Assembly (NCBI RefSeq): GCF_003097655.1
Contig: NZ_QCZH01000006.1
Span: 62,001-126,000 of the forward strand
Reading direction: 5' to 3'
DNA: 64,000 bases
DNA from: Flavobacterium laiguense
Lineage (GTDB): Bacteria; Bacteroidota; Bacteroidia; Flavobacteriales; Flavobacteriaceae
Part shown: positions 45,587 to 54,381 of the stretch, one piece after another
How positions within the stretch are numbered: the first letter of the stretch is position 1
Layout of the letters: every line of letters starts with the position of its first letter
Program-made: the position numbers and the translations under genes
Notes under the pieces: generated by a model
What the model was told of the DNA's origin: nothing
The model's database searches: none
The model's input: only the letters and a program-made list of their open reading frames with translations

Positions 45587-46231
45587 ATGAAGAAATTAGA
45601 CATAGACATCCCTTTATCAGCCGTGACACTGAAGGGAGATTTGGTTCTTCCGGAAAATGCATTTGGAATAGTTGTGTTCTCCCATGGAAGCGGCAGCAGT
45701 AGATTTAGTCCTAGAAACAAAATGGTTGCAGAATTGATTCAACAACAAAACATAGGGACTTTTCTCTTTGACCTGTTAACCGAAGAAGAAGATCAGATTT
45801 ACGAAAACCGATTTAATATCGATTTATTGACAAACCGATTGATCGAAACAACGGAATGGCTAATGGCTAATGAAATCTCAAAAGACATGCCAATAGGGTA
45901 CTTCGGGGCAAGTACAGGAGCAGCATCTGCCCTGAAGGCAGCAGCTTATTTTAAAAATTCAATTAAAGCCGTTGTTTCTCGAGGTGGTCGTCCAGATATG
46001 GTCATGGATGAATTATCCTTGGTAACAGCTCCTACCTTACTCATAGTGGGAGGGCTTGACATCGCAGTCATTAGGATGAACAAAATGGCATTTGCACAAT
46101 TAGAGTCCGTAAAAGAAATGAAAATAATACCAGATGCTACACACCTCTTCGAAGAACCTGAAAAATTATCCGAAGTAGCCGATTTAGCCATTACATGGTA
46201 TAAAACTTTTTTAAGAACTCCAGAAAGGTAA
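45587..46231 (+). CDS. Dienelactone-hydrolase-like alpha/beta hydrolase
   Basis: A 214-residue alpha/beta hydrolase. The nucleophile elbow GYFGASTGAASAL gives the serine, LLIVGGLDIAV the aspartate and IPDATHLFEEP the histidine. The N-terminal FSHGSGSSRFSPRN supplies the oxyanion loop. The natural substrate is unknown. It pairs with the upstream phosphoribosyltransferase. Confidence 0.87.
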   Translation: MKKLDIDIPLSAVTLKGDLVLPENAFGIVVFSHGSGSSRFSPRNKMVAELIQQQNIGTFLFDLLTEEEDQIYENRFNIDLLTNRLIETTEWLMANEISKDMPIGYFGASTGAASALKAAAYFKNSIKAVVSRGGRPDMVMDELSLVTAPTLLIVGGLDIAVIRMNKMAFAQLESVKEMKIIPDATHLFEEPEKLSEVADLAITWYKTFLRTPER

Positions 46232-46427
46232 AACATTATAAATAGATTCAGTTTGAAAGAATAAAAAATTCCGAGCTTTAAATAATTTAAACCTAAATCT
46301 TTAGCATCACATTTTTAGCAACTAAAACCTAAATAGTAATTAACCCCTTTTCATCTCTATTTACCAATACCAAAACAGGAAAGCCGAAAACTGTATTTTG
46401 AAAGAGTAGGCGTTAAAATTTGATCCT

Positions 46428-46835
46428 ATGAAAAAAACTTTTATTTTTCTAATCCTTCTACTTTTTATAATTAAAGGATTTAGTCAGACAACTCCAAGCA
46501 CACCATTTTCTAAAGAAGATTACTTGGAAAAAAGTAAAACCCAAAAAACTACTGGCTGGATATTTCTTTCGGCTGGGTTAGCCATAACTACGGTCGGAAT
46601 CATTGGCTTTGCCAATACTGACGACATTTATGACAACTCTACAGACACTTATGGTGCTTTAATTCTTACTGGCCCTCTCATTGCTTTGGGAAGCATTCCT
46701 TTTTTTATAAGTTCCGGAAGTAATGCCCGAAAAGCAGCAACCCTCTCTTTAAACTACCAACCTATTCATATTCCCAATCAAGGCTCTTTAGTTCAAAGTT
46801 CGCAACCTTCATTATCCGTAACAATCACTTTTTAA
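46428..46835 (+). CDS. Small exported membrane protein, unknown function
   Basis: A 135-residue protein with a signal peptide (about 1-19, ending GFSQ) and two further hydrophobic helices (about 44-64 and 79-97). It ends in a strand-like SLSVTITF that recalls outer-membrane protein ends. No family recognised. It is followed by a terminator facing carB. Confidence 0.6.
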   Translation: MKKTFIFLILLLFIIKGFSQTTPSTPFSKEDYLEKSKTQKTTGWIFLSAGLAITTVGIIGFANTDDIYDNSTDTYGALILTGPLIALGSIPFFISSGSNARKAATLSLNYQPIHIPNQGSLVQSSQPSLSVTITF

Positions 46836-46873
46836 TTTAATAAGTGTAGATTTATTTCAAGAGAAAGCAACAA

Positions 46874-46895
46874 AAAAGCCCCAAACGGGGCTTTT
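46874..46895. terminator. Bidirectional terminator before carB stop
   Basis: A 9-bp perfect stem (aaaagcccc / ggggctttt) with a 4-nt loop between convergent genes. Confidence 0.85.
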
Positions 46896-46917
46896 AAATA
46901 TTCTAAATCTAAGTTTT

Positions 46918-49773
46918 TTATTTGCTTAAATACATTTTTCTTCTAGAGTACAACTCATAGAACTGATCGTCTTTTAAGTCATCAATAAACAAGATGCTTT
47001 CTCCTGTCGATTTCATTTCTGGTCCTAACGCTTTATTTACATTATGGAATTTACTGAAAGAGAAAACTGGCTGCTTGATGGCAAATCCTTTTAACTGTGG
47101 GTTAAAATCAAAATCAGTTACTTTATTATGACCCAACATTACTTTTGTGGCATAATTTACATACGGCTCGCCATACGCTTTTGCAATAAATGGCACTGTT
47201 CTAGAAGCCCTAGGATTAGCCTCAATGATATAAACAGTATCGTCTTTTATCGCAAACTGAATATTGATTAAACCAACTGTTTTTAAAGCTCTAGCAATAT
47301 TATGAGTATGATCTTTTATTTGTTGCATCACAAACTCTCCTAAGTTAAAGGGTGGCAAAGTCGCATTACTATCACCAGAATGCACTCCGCAAGGTTCGAT
47401 GTGCTCCATAATCCCTATGATATAAACATTACCATCAGCATCACAAATCGCATCAGCTTCCGCCTCTATCGCTCCGTCAAGGTAATGATCCAAAAGTAAT
47501 TTGTTCCCTGGAATAGTTTTCAACAAATTGACCACATGCTCCTCTAATTCCTGCTTGTTGATTACGATTTTCATTCCTTGACCACCCAATACATAAGAAG
47601 GACGAATCAATAATGGAAAGTCTAAAGTATCAGCAAGTGCAGATGCTTCGTCAGCTGTTTCTGCGATTCCAAATTGTGGAAAAGGAATTTTTAATTCGGT
47701 CAACAAATCAGAGAAACGTCCTCTATCTTCGGCTAAATCTAATGCATCAAAACTTGTTCCTATAATTTTAATACCGTATTTAGATAATTTCTCAGCTAAT
47801 TTAAGAGCTGTCTGACCTCCTAATTGTACAATTACCCCTTCTGGTTTTTCATGTTGAATGATGTCATAAATATGTTCCCAGAAAACCGGTTCAAAATACA
47901 ATTTATCGGCTGTGTCAAAATCAGTCGAAACCGTTTCTGGATTACAGTTGATCATGATGGTTTCATAACCGCACTCTTTGGCGGCAAGCACTCCATGCAC
48001 ACAAGAATAATCAAACTCGATTCCTTGTCCAATTCTGTTTGGTCCCGAACCAAGAACTATTATTTTCTTTTTATCAGTTACAATACTTTCGTTGTCTACA
48101 TAACGTTCTCCGTTTGCTTTCTCAATTTCGGCTTCAAAAGTAGAGTAGTAATAAGGTGTTTTAGCTTTAAACTCCGCGGCACACGTATCAACCAATTTAA
48201 ACACACGGTTGATATTCATTGTCGAACGCAAAGTATGCACTTGACTTTCAAGACAACCCACCATGTGAGCAATTTGTCTGTCAGCAAATCCTTTTTGTTT
48301 AGCTTCAAGCAATAATTCTCTTGGCAAAGTTTCTACTTTATAATTCGAAATTTCTTTTTCTAAAGTATAAAGTTCCTCGTATTGTTTTAAGAACCACATA
48401 TCAATTTTTGTGATTTCATGAATGCGACTCAACGGGATTCCCATTGCAATGGCATCATAAATTACAAAAACACGATCCCAACTCGCAAAAGTTAGTTTCT
48501 CGATAATTTGCTCATAATTTGTATATCCTTTTCCATCGGCACCAAGACCGTTTCTTTTTATTTCTAATGATTGAGTCGCTTTGTGTAATGCTTCTTGGAA
48601 CGAACGTCCAATTCCCATCACTTCCCCTACCGATTTCATTTGAAGTCCCAAAGTTCTGTCGGCACCTTCAAATTTATCAAAGTTCCAACGTGGAATTTTC
48701 ACAATCACATAATCCAAAGTTGGTTCAAAAAGAGCCGAAGTAGATTTGGTAATTTGGTTTTGCAATTCATCCAAATTGTATCCAAGAGCTAGTTTAGAAG
48801 CAATTTTCGCAATAGGATACCCTGTTGCTTTAGATGCCAATGCTGACGAACGTGACACACGAGGATTGATTTCGATAGCTACGATATCTTCTTTTTCGTC
48901 TGGAGAAACGGCAAACTGTACATTACATCCTCCAGCAAAGTTTCCGATACTTCGCATCATTAATATAGCATAATCACGTAATTTTTGGAAAGTTTTATCA
49001 GACAGCGTCATTGCTGGCGCAACAGTGATTGAATCTCCGGTATGAATTCCCATTGGGTCCATGTTTTCGATAGAACAGATAATAACCACATTATCGTTCT
49101 TGTCTCTCAACAATTCCAATTCGTATTCTTTCCAACCCATTAAAGCTTTATCAATTAAAACTTCGTGAATTGGCGACGCTTCTAAACCTCTAGTTAAAAG
49201 CTCATCAAAATCTTCTTTTTTATAAACAATTGCAGCTCCAGTTCCACCCAAGGTAAAAGAAGGACGGATAACCAGTGGAAAACCAAATTCTTGTGCAATT
49301 TCTTTTCCCCTTAAATAAGAGTTGCAAATTTCAGCAGGTGCAGTAGGTACATTAATTTTCTTTAAAAGTTGTTTGAATTGCTCCCTATCTTCAGTAATAT
49401 TGATTGCATTAACATCAACCCCAATCAATTTCACTCCAAAATCTTGCCAAATTCCTTTTTCTTCAGCTTCCAGACACAAATTCAGCGCCGTTTGCCCCCC
49501 CATGGTTGGAAGTACAGCATCAATTTGTGGATGCTCTTTTAGGATTTGGATGATTGATTTAGTAGTTAAAGGCAACAAATAAACATGATCCGCCATAGAA
49601 GGGTCTGTCATAATTGTGGCAGGATTCGAATTGATTAAGATCACTTCGATTCCCTCTTCACGAATAGAACGTGCAGATTGTGAACCCGCATAATCAAATT
49701 CACACGCTTGACCAATTACAATTGGACCAGAACCTATTATTAAAACCGATTTTATAGATGTATCTTTTGGCAT
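46918..49773 (-). CDS. carB: Carbamoyl-phosphate synthase large subunit lacking the C-terminal regulatory domain
   Basis: The 951-residue protein has the two ATP-grasp halves of CarB: SVLIIGSGPIVIGQACEFDYAG and IIVLGSGPNRIGQGIEFDYSC, RPSFTLGGTGAAI and RPSYVLGGQGMKI, and EINPRVSRSSALASKATGYP and EANPRASRTVPFIAKAYG. It makes carbamoyl phosphate for arginine and pyrimidine synthesis with CarA. E. coli CarB has about 1073 residues. Here the protein ends soon after the MKSTGE motif that precedes the MGS-like allosteric domain, so that domain is absent. It is not flanked by carA. Confidence 0.95.
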   Translation of the reverse strand: MPKDTSIKSVLIIGSGPIVIGQACEFDYAGSQSARSIREEGIEVILINSNPATIMTDPSMADHVYLLPLTTKSIIQILKEHPQIDAVLPTMGGQTALNLCLEAEEKGIWQDFGVKLIGVDVNAINITEDREQFKQLLKKINVPTAPAEICNSYLRGKEIAQEFGFPLVIRPSFTLGGTGAAIVYKKEDFDELLTRGLEASPIHEVLIDKALMGWKEYELELLRDKNDNVVIICSIENMDPMGIHTGDSITVAPAMTLSDKTFQKLRDYAILMMRSIGNFAGGCNVQFAVSPDEKEDIVAIEINPRVSRSSALASKATGYPIAKIASKLALGYNLDELQNQITKSTSALFEPTLDYVIVKIPRWNFDKFEGADRTLGLQMKSVGEVMGIGRSFQEALHKATQSLEIKRNGLGADGKGYTNYEQIIEKLTFASWDRVFVIYDAIAMGIPLSRIHEITKIDMWFLKQYEELYTLEKEISNYKVETLPRELLLEAKQKGFADRQIAHMVGCLESQVHTLRSTMNINRVFKLVDTCAAEFKAKTPYYYSTFEAEIEKANGERYVDNESIVTDKKKIIVLGSGPNRIGQGIEFDYSCVHGVLAAKECGYETIMINCNPETVSTDFDTADKLYFEPVFWEHIYDIIQHEKPEGVIVQLGGQTALKLAEKLSKYGIKIIGTSFDALDLAEDRGRFSDLLTELKIPFPQFGIAETADEASALADTLDFPLLIRPSYVLGGQGMKIVINKQELEEHVVNLLKTIPGNKLLLDHYLDGAIEAEADAICDADGNVYIIGIMEHIEPCGVHSGDSNATLPPFNLGEFVMQQIKDHTHNIARALKTVGLINIQFAIKDDTVYIIEANPRASRTVPFIAKAYGEPYVNYATKVMLGHNKVTDFDFNPQLKGFAIKQPVFSFSKFHNVNKALGPEMKSTGESILFIDDLKDDQFYELYSRRKMYLSK

Positions 49774-49877
49774 TTTATTTTATATTGTAGTTATTATTTT
49801 TATCACTTAAAGTTTGAAGTTTGTTACATCCTTCAAATCTTAACTTTAAAACTTCATTACCGCTTGGGTATAAAAAA

Positions 49878-49907
49878 AGGCGATACTAAAAAAAAGTAAC
49901 GCCTTAT
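49878..49907 (-). terminator. Terminator of rpmH
   Basis: An 11-bp stem with one mismatch (aaggcgatact / agtaacgcctt) lies between carB and rpmH. On the minus strand it is followed by CCTTTTTTTATA. Confidence 0.8.
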
Positions 49908-49924
49908 TTATGTTTATACAAACA

Positions 49925-50086
49925 TTATTTTTTGTGTCTTGGTTCACAAGAAACAGTCAATTTATGTCTTCCTTTAGCTCTTCTACGCGCAAGAACTTTT
50001 CTTCCATTAGCAGAAGCCATTCTGTCCATAAATCCGTGCTTATTTCTTCTTTTTCTTTTCGATGGTTGAAATGTTCTTTTACTCAT
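49925..50086 (-). CDS. rpmH: 50S ribosomal protein L34
   Basis: A 53-residue highly basic protein starting [19 protein letters not shown] and continuing [18 protein letters not shown], the invariant L34 core. The C-terminal extension [13 protein letters not shown] resembles Bacteroidota versions. It has its own promoter and terminator. In many bacteria rpmH sits next to dnaA; here it is about 10 kb away. Confidence 0.97.
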   Translation of the reverse strand: MSKRTFQPSKRKRRNKHGFMDRMASANGRKVLARRRAKGRHKLTVSCEPRHKK

Positions 50087-50158
50087 TGCTTTGTATGTTT
50101 AAAAATCTTAATTAAGTGTCTATTTATTTTTGAATAACCATTATTCTAAAACCGAGTG

Positions 50159-50188
50159 CAAATATACAAAGACTTTTTTTTCTGGCAA
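50159..50188 (-). promoter_or_regulatory. rpmH promoter, canonical -33/-7
   Basis: TTG (50188-50186), 19 nt, TATATTTG (50166-50159) on the minus strand, about 75 nt before ATG 50086. Confidence 0.82.
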
Positions 50189-50222
50189 GTAGTTTTTAAA
50201 AAATATTTTTAATTCCTTTTAC

Positions 50223-50230
50223 TATCTTTG
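50223..50230 (+). promoter_or_regulatory. -7 box of the TPR membrane-protein gene
   Basis: TATCTTTG followed by CAACC, 22 nt before the ATG; divergent from the rpmH promoter. Confidence 0.65.
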
Positions 50231-50252
50231 CAACCTTAAAACTTTATACATT

Positions 50253-50768
50253 ATGTTTCATAAAAATATTAAACTTATTATTGCCGGACTTATTATAGTT
50301 ACTGGCATTTGGCAATTTACTGAAAGTAATATTGGTAACGGAATATTCCTTATTTTATTATCTGGAATACCGGTTTTTTTATATTTCAAAAACGAGTTTA
50401 TCTTACTTGCGTTCCTAAAATTGAGAAAACAAGACTTTGAGGGAGCCAAAAAATGGTTGGCTTACATTAAAAACCCGGAAACAGCTTTAGTAAGAAAACA
50501 ACAAGGATATTTCAATTACTTACACGGAATAATGCTTTCGCAAACCAATATCAATCAAGCCGAGAAATATTTCAAAAAAGCGATCGAATTAGGTTTATCT
50601 ATGGATATGGATTTGGCTGTAGCCAAATTAAACCTAGCTGGAGTTGCCATGACACGCAGAAGAAAACTAGAAGCAACATCATTATTGAATGAAGCTAAAA
50701 AATTAGACAAGCAAAACATGCTAAAAGATCAAATTGTGATGATGAAAGAACAAATGAAGAAAATATAA
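50253..50768 (+). CDS. Small membrane protein with TPR-like repeats
   Basis: A 171-residue protein with two N-terminal transmembrane helices (about 6-23 and 29-46). TPR-like helices follow (about 55-165; YLHGIMLSQTNINQAEKYFKKAIELGL and similar), expected on the cytoplasmic face. Its binding partner is unknown. It stands alone with its own promoter and a strong terminator. Confidence 0.7.
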   Translation: MFHKNIKLIIAGLIIVTGIWQFTESNIGNGIFLILLSGIPVFLYFKNEFILLAFLKLRKQDFEGAKKWLAYIKNPETALVRKQQGYFNYLHGIMLSQTNINQAEKYFKKAIELGLSMDMDLAVAKLNLAGVAMTRRRKLEATSLLNEAKKLDKQNMLKDQIVMMKEQMKKI

Positions 50769-50811
50769 CGATCACAACATTAAAATTTACTTTTTTAAAC
50801 ACTTCATAAAC

Positions 50812-50841
50812 AAGCCATTCACTTTAGAATGGCTTTTTTTA
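50812..50841 (+). terminator. Terminator after the TPR gene
   Basis: A perfect 9-bp stem (aagccattc / gaatggctt), 6-nt loop, then seven T's. Confidence 0.92.
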
Positions 50842-50912
50842 TGAATTTAACTCACTTAATCGGATTTATAAGTATTGTGTCGACAATTTAGCATACTTAA
50901 ACACAAAGCGGA

Positions 50913-50920
50913 TATTTTTG
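50913..50920 (+). promoter_or_regulatory. -7 box of the thioredoxin-like gene
   Basis: TATTTTTG 26 nt before ATG 50946; no convincing -33 element. Confidence 0.55.
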
Positions 50921-50945
50921 CTAAACGTTTTATAATTAGCCCATT

Positions 50946-51641
50946 ATGCGCAGATTTTTACTCACAATGCTGTTTACTTTATCGATTTCATTTTCTTACA
51001 GCCAAGATACGATTAACTATTTTTCTGACGCTATACGAAAAAACACTAAGTCATACACTAAAGCATCCAATAAAGCATACGAAAGAAACAACATAAAGGA
51101 AGGTAAAGATCTTTTTGATTCCTTAGTAAAAAACAAACTTGTAGGAACCAAATTTGACGATTTTAATCTTAAAGTTTACAAGGAAAAAAATGTAAAAATA
51201 AATCGAATCAACAAACCTATTTTTATAATTACTTATGCTTCTTGGTGTGTAATTACAAAAGGAGAGATTCCCGCTTTAAATATATTGGCTAAAGAACACC
51301 GTAATGACATGCAAATTATCGTAATTTTTTGGGATAAGAAAAGTGACATTAAAAATATAGCCTATAAATTCAGTGATGATATTAAAGTTTGTTATGCAAA
51401 TGAAAATTATACAAAAGACGCTCACCTTGTAGCAACCATTAAACACACATTAGGTTTTCCAACTTCTATATTTATAGATGAAAATAAAAATGTAGTTAAC
51501 ATCAAACATTTTGAAAACACCATTAAATTAAAAACCCCGATCAAACAAGCCATCATTACTAGTTATAACTACTTTAGCAAAGACATTAATGAAAACCTTG
51601 TACATGCCGTATCCAACAACAAAGGATTTACCACTAACTAA
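50946..51641 (+). CDS. Secreted thioredoxin-fold protein with degenerate active site
   Basis: The 231-residue protein has a signal peptide (about 1-19, ending SYSQ). A thioredoxin-like domain spans about 75-200, with strand IFIITYASWC, a helix, and the cis-proline strand LGFPTSIFID. The usual CxxC reads CVIT, so only the first cysteine is present and disulfide reduction of the normal type is impossible. It may be a structural or thiol-trapping variant of the TlpA/AhpC group. Confidence 0.72.
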   Translation: MRRFLLTMLFTLSISFSYSQDTINYFSDAIRKNTKSYTKASNKAYERNNIKEGKDLFDSLVKNKLVGTKFDDFNLKVYKEKNVKINRINKPIFIITYASWCVITKGEIPALNILAKEHRNDMQIIVIFWDKKSDIKNIAYKFSDDIKVCYANENYTKDAHLVATIKHTLGFPTSIFIDENKNVVNIKHFENTIKLKTPIKQAIITSYNYFSKDINENLVHAVSNNKGFTTN

Positions 51642-51663
51642 GTATTTTATATTTTCGCAATAC

Positions 51664-52362
51664 TTAGCAAAAACGCTTCTTCATCGCTAATTCATCTAAA
51701 TTAGGAGTACCCATAATTATTGAAGGCAAGTTGGCATTTAGCCATTTATACTTATTAAGAATCATAATATGAGTTCCTCCCGTTACGATGATACATTTTT
51801 TAATATATCGAATTGGAAAAATATCGTCTAAATCCCCGTGTATATGAATCACATTTTGATCAGCGATGGTTCGATCCCACAAGATAACCTGTTCAATCGC
51901 CCAATCCAGATAACGCTTATCCCGAACTGAAAGAAATTTTTCGTACAATTTAAGTCTTTGATTTATTTTATTACCAAAAGAAAACTTGGCCAAACTTTCT
52001 ATATTTTGAACCAAACTTAATGGAATCAACTTGTAAGCCTTCGTTGTTTTTGCAACAATCATTCTCCTTGGAAATTCAAGATTGGTTTTTACACTAGAAA
52101 TAATAATTACTTTCCTAGCAGCTATAAAACCTGCCATTTCCTGAACCAGAATCCCTCCAAAAGAGACACCAATTAACACTGGGTTTTCGTGCTTTATTTT
52201 TGTTGTCATCCGTTTGGCATACTCGGTCAAAGTTTCTTTTTCAAGAGGAATCTCCCACTCCAAAAAAAACATCTCAAATTGATCCTCAGGAAGTTTAATC
52301 CTCTCAAAAATAGCAACACTTGCCGCCAAACCCGGCATAAAATACACTGGAATTTTACTCAT
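51664..52362 (-). CDS. Alpha/beta-fold hydrolase
   Basis: A 232-residue hydrolase: FMPGLAASVAIF oxyanion loop, GVSFGG nucleophile elbow (serine near residue 86), HGDLDDIFP aspartate and TGGTHIMIL histidine. The substrate is unknown. It is a single gene, followed upstream by a large palindromic element before hisS. Confidence 0.8.
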   Translation of the reverse strand: MSKIPVYFMPGLAASVAIFERIKLPEDQFEMFFLEWEIPLEKETLTEYAKRMTTKIKHENPVLIGVSFGGILVQEMAGFIAARKVIIISSVKTNLEFPRRMIVAKTTKAYKLIPLSLVQNIESLAKFSFGNKINQRLKLYEKFLSVRDKRYLDWAIEQVILWDRTIADQNVIHIHGDLDDIFPIRYIKKCIIVTGGTHIMILNKYKWLNANLPSIIMGTPNLDELAMKKRFC

Positions 52363-52450
52363 AATAATTTAAATCATTTATTGCTTTTTCTATGCGTAAA
52401 TTACTGCAATTTATCAAAAAGAGCTCCGAAATACTAATCAAAGATTTTAT

Positions 52451-52632
52451 TTTAACCCAGAATCCGCATTAGACTTCGTAGCGAAGCTGAATTATTCAAT
52501 AAAAGCAAGTGCTCACGGACTATTTTTAAATGAGGAATACTTTTGTATTTTGATTTTAAAAATGGGAGTAAGTGCTTGATTTTGCAGAAGAATTCAGATG
52601 CAGTAGATTTCTAATGCGGATTCTAGGTTTAA
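52451..52632. repeat. 182-bp imperfect palindromic element
   Basis: Outer arms (tttaacccagaatccgcattaga at 52451-52473 and its complement at 52609-52632, written in pieces) match almost completely. Inner segments such as CTGAATT and AGCAAGTGCT also pair with GAATTCAG and AAGTGCTTG. The palindrome is MITE-like in form but encodes nothing. Confidence 0.75.
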
Positions 52633-52641
52633 ACTCCATAA

Positions 52642-52672
52642 AAAAAGGCTGCTCAAATTTAGGCAGCCTTTC
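52642..52672 (-). terminator. hisS terminator
   Basis: On the minus strand, stem AAAGGCTGC / GCAGCCTTT followed by a T-run, directly after the hisS stop. Confidence 0.88.
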
Positions 52673-52675
52673 GTG

Positions 52676-54046
52676 TTATTTTAAGATTTCTTTCAGTTCC
52701 TCTAAGCTTACTTTTTTCTGTTCTCCAGAAACTAAATCTTTCAAACTATACTGATTATCTTTTATTTCTTCCTCGCCAACGATTACCGCAAAAGGAATGA
52801 AGCGTTTATCGGCATGTTGAAATTGTTTGGCTACTTTGGTATTATCCGGATACAGTTCTACTTTTATTCCGTCAGCACGCAATTCCTTAATCGCTTTCAT
52901 CGAATAAAAAGCTTCTTTATCTCCGTAGTTAATGAACAACGCTTTTGAGGTAGACGTTACCGTTTCTGGAAACAAACCTAACTCTTCGATAACCAAACAG
53001 ATTCGGTCTAGCCCAAAAGAGATTCCTACTCCACTCATATTTTTTAATCCAAAAATCCCAGTAAGATCGTCGTAACGACCTCCTCCGCCAATGGATCCCA
53101 TGGCAACAGTTTTGGGCGCAGCCACTTCAAAAATAGCGCCTGTATAATAATTCAATCCTCTGGCCAATGTCACATCCAAATCTAAACTTGCCGTTGACAA
53201 TCCCAAATTGATAACATTATCGCAAATAAAACGAAGTTCTTCCACTCCTTTCATTCCTTCGGCTGACGAAGACAATAAAACAGAAAGCTTCTCGATTTTC
53301 TCCGATATCGTTCCAGTGAAATTGAATAACGGCTGTACTTTTGTGATCGCTTCTTCAGAAATTCCTTTTTCAATCATTTCCTTTTTCACACCGTCCTCGC
53401 CTATTTTATCGAGTTTGTCTAAAGCTACCGTAAAGTCAATCAACTTATCTGATGCACCAATAACTTCGGCAATTCCAGAAAGTATTTTTCTATTGTTGAT
53501 TTTTATCGTAACCCCTTCTAGACCCAAAGTGGTAAAAACAGAATCATACAATTGTACCAACTCTACTTCTTGCCAAAGGGATTTTGACCCTACCACATCG
53601 GCATCACATTGGGAAAATTCTCTGAAACGCCCTTTTTGTGGACGGTCGGCACGCCAAACGGGTTGGATTTGGTATCTTTTAAAAGGGAATTCAATTTCGT
53701 TTTGGTGTTGAACCACGTAACGTGCAAACGGAACAGTCAAATCATAACGAAGTGCTTTTTCCGAAATGCTGGAAATCAATTTCGTACTGTCTTTGGCTTC
53801 TAAATGAGTAGCATTGGCTTTTGCCAAAAAATCTCCCGAATTCAATATTTTAAATATCAATCGGTCGCCTTCTTCTCCGTATTTCCCCATTAGGGTTTCG
53901 GAGTTTTCGAATGAAGGAGTTTCTATAGGTTGGAATCCAAATTTCTCGAAATTGCTTTTTATAATTTGGATAATGTATTGTCTTTTTGCCACCTCAGCAG
54001 GTGAAAAATCTCTGGTTCCTTTTGGAATACTTGGTTTTGATGCCAT
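52676..54046 (-). CDS. hisS: Histidyl-tRNA synthetase
   Basis: A 456-residue class II synthetase. Motif 1 region [16 protein letters not shown], motif 2 around [27 protein letters not shown], the histidine-binding [21 protein letters not shown] and motif 3 [11 protein letters not shown] are clear. A C-terminal anticodon-binding domain occupies about 350-456. It is transcribed alone with a terminator after it. Confidence 0.96.
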   Translation of the reverse strand: MASKPSIPKGTRDFSPAEVAKRQYIIQIIKSNFEKFGFQPIETPSFENSETLMGKYGEEGDRLIFKILNSGDFLAKANATHLEAKDSTKLISSISEKALRYDLTVPFARYVVQHQNEIEFPFKRYQIQPVWRADRPQKGRFREFSQCDADVVGSKSLWQEVELVQLYDSVFTTLGLEGVTIKINNRKILSGIAEVIGASDKLIDFTVALDKLDKIGEDGVKKEMIEKGISEEAITKVQPLFNFTGTISEKIEKLSVLLSSSAEGMKGVEELRFICDNVINLGLSTASLDLDVTLARGLNYYTGAIFEVAAPKTVAMGSIGGGGRYDDLTGIFGLKNMSGVGISFGLDRICLVIEELGLFPETVTSTSKALFINYGDKEAFYSMKAIKELRADGIKVELYPDNTKVAKQFQHADKRFIPFAVIVGEEEIKDNQYSLKDLVSGEQKKVSLEELKEILK

Positions 54047-54214
54047 TGTTAATTGTAGATTTTAGATTGCAGATTTTAGATTTTAGATTCAAGCAAAGAT
54101 TACTTAATCCAAAAACATTCTTTTTAAATCATTTTGCAAATATCTTACTTTTAAAATAATTAAGTTTGAAAATTTTGTGATTTAATTTCATGGTTCTTTA
54201 GTAACGGAATGCCC

Positions 54215-54320
54215 TAGCCCAGATAGAAGCGGTATCCTTTTCTAGTTCCCTCTCGTCTTTTTTGACGAGACGGAACTAGAAAAGATACGAGCGGATAGCT
54301 GGAAATAGCTCCTGAAAAAC
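54215..54320. repeat. Intergenic repeat family A, complete copy with long hairpin
   Basis: Borders TAGCCCA and AATAGCTCCTGAAAAA enclose a 25-bp nearly perfect hairpin (54232-54257 with 54264-54288, one bulge, one mismatch, loop of six T's) and a GGATAGCTGG motif. It lies 62 bp before the permease start. I remember similarly built repeats from Flavobacterium genomes. Confidence 0.75.
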
Positions 54321-54381
54321 ATTTAAAGGAATTTCTAAAATCATAATTGTAACAAAATTTGTACTTTCGAGTCAAACAACT

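Noticed and set aside
52572..52754. Plus-strand frame of 60 codons overlapping the hisS end
   Set aside because: It consists of the palindromic element, the hisS terminator and antisense hisS sequence.
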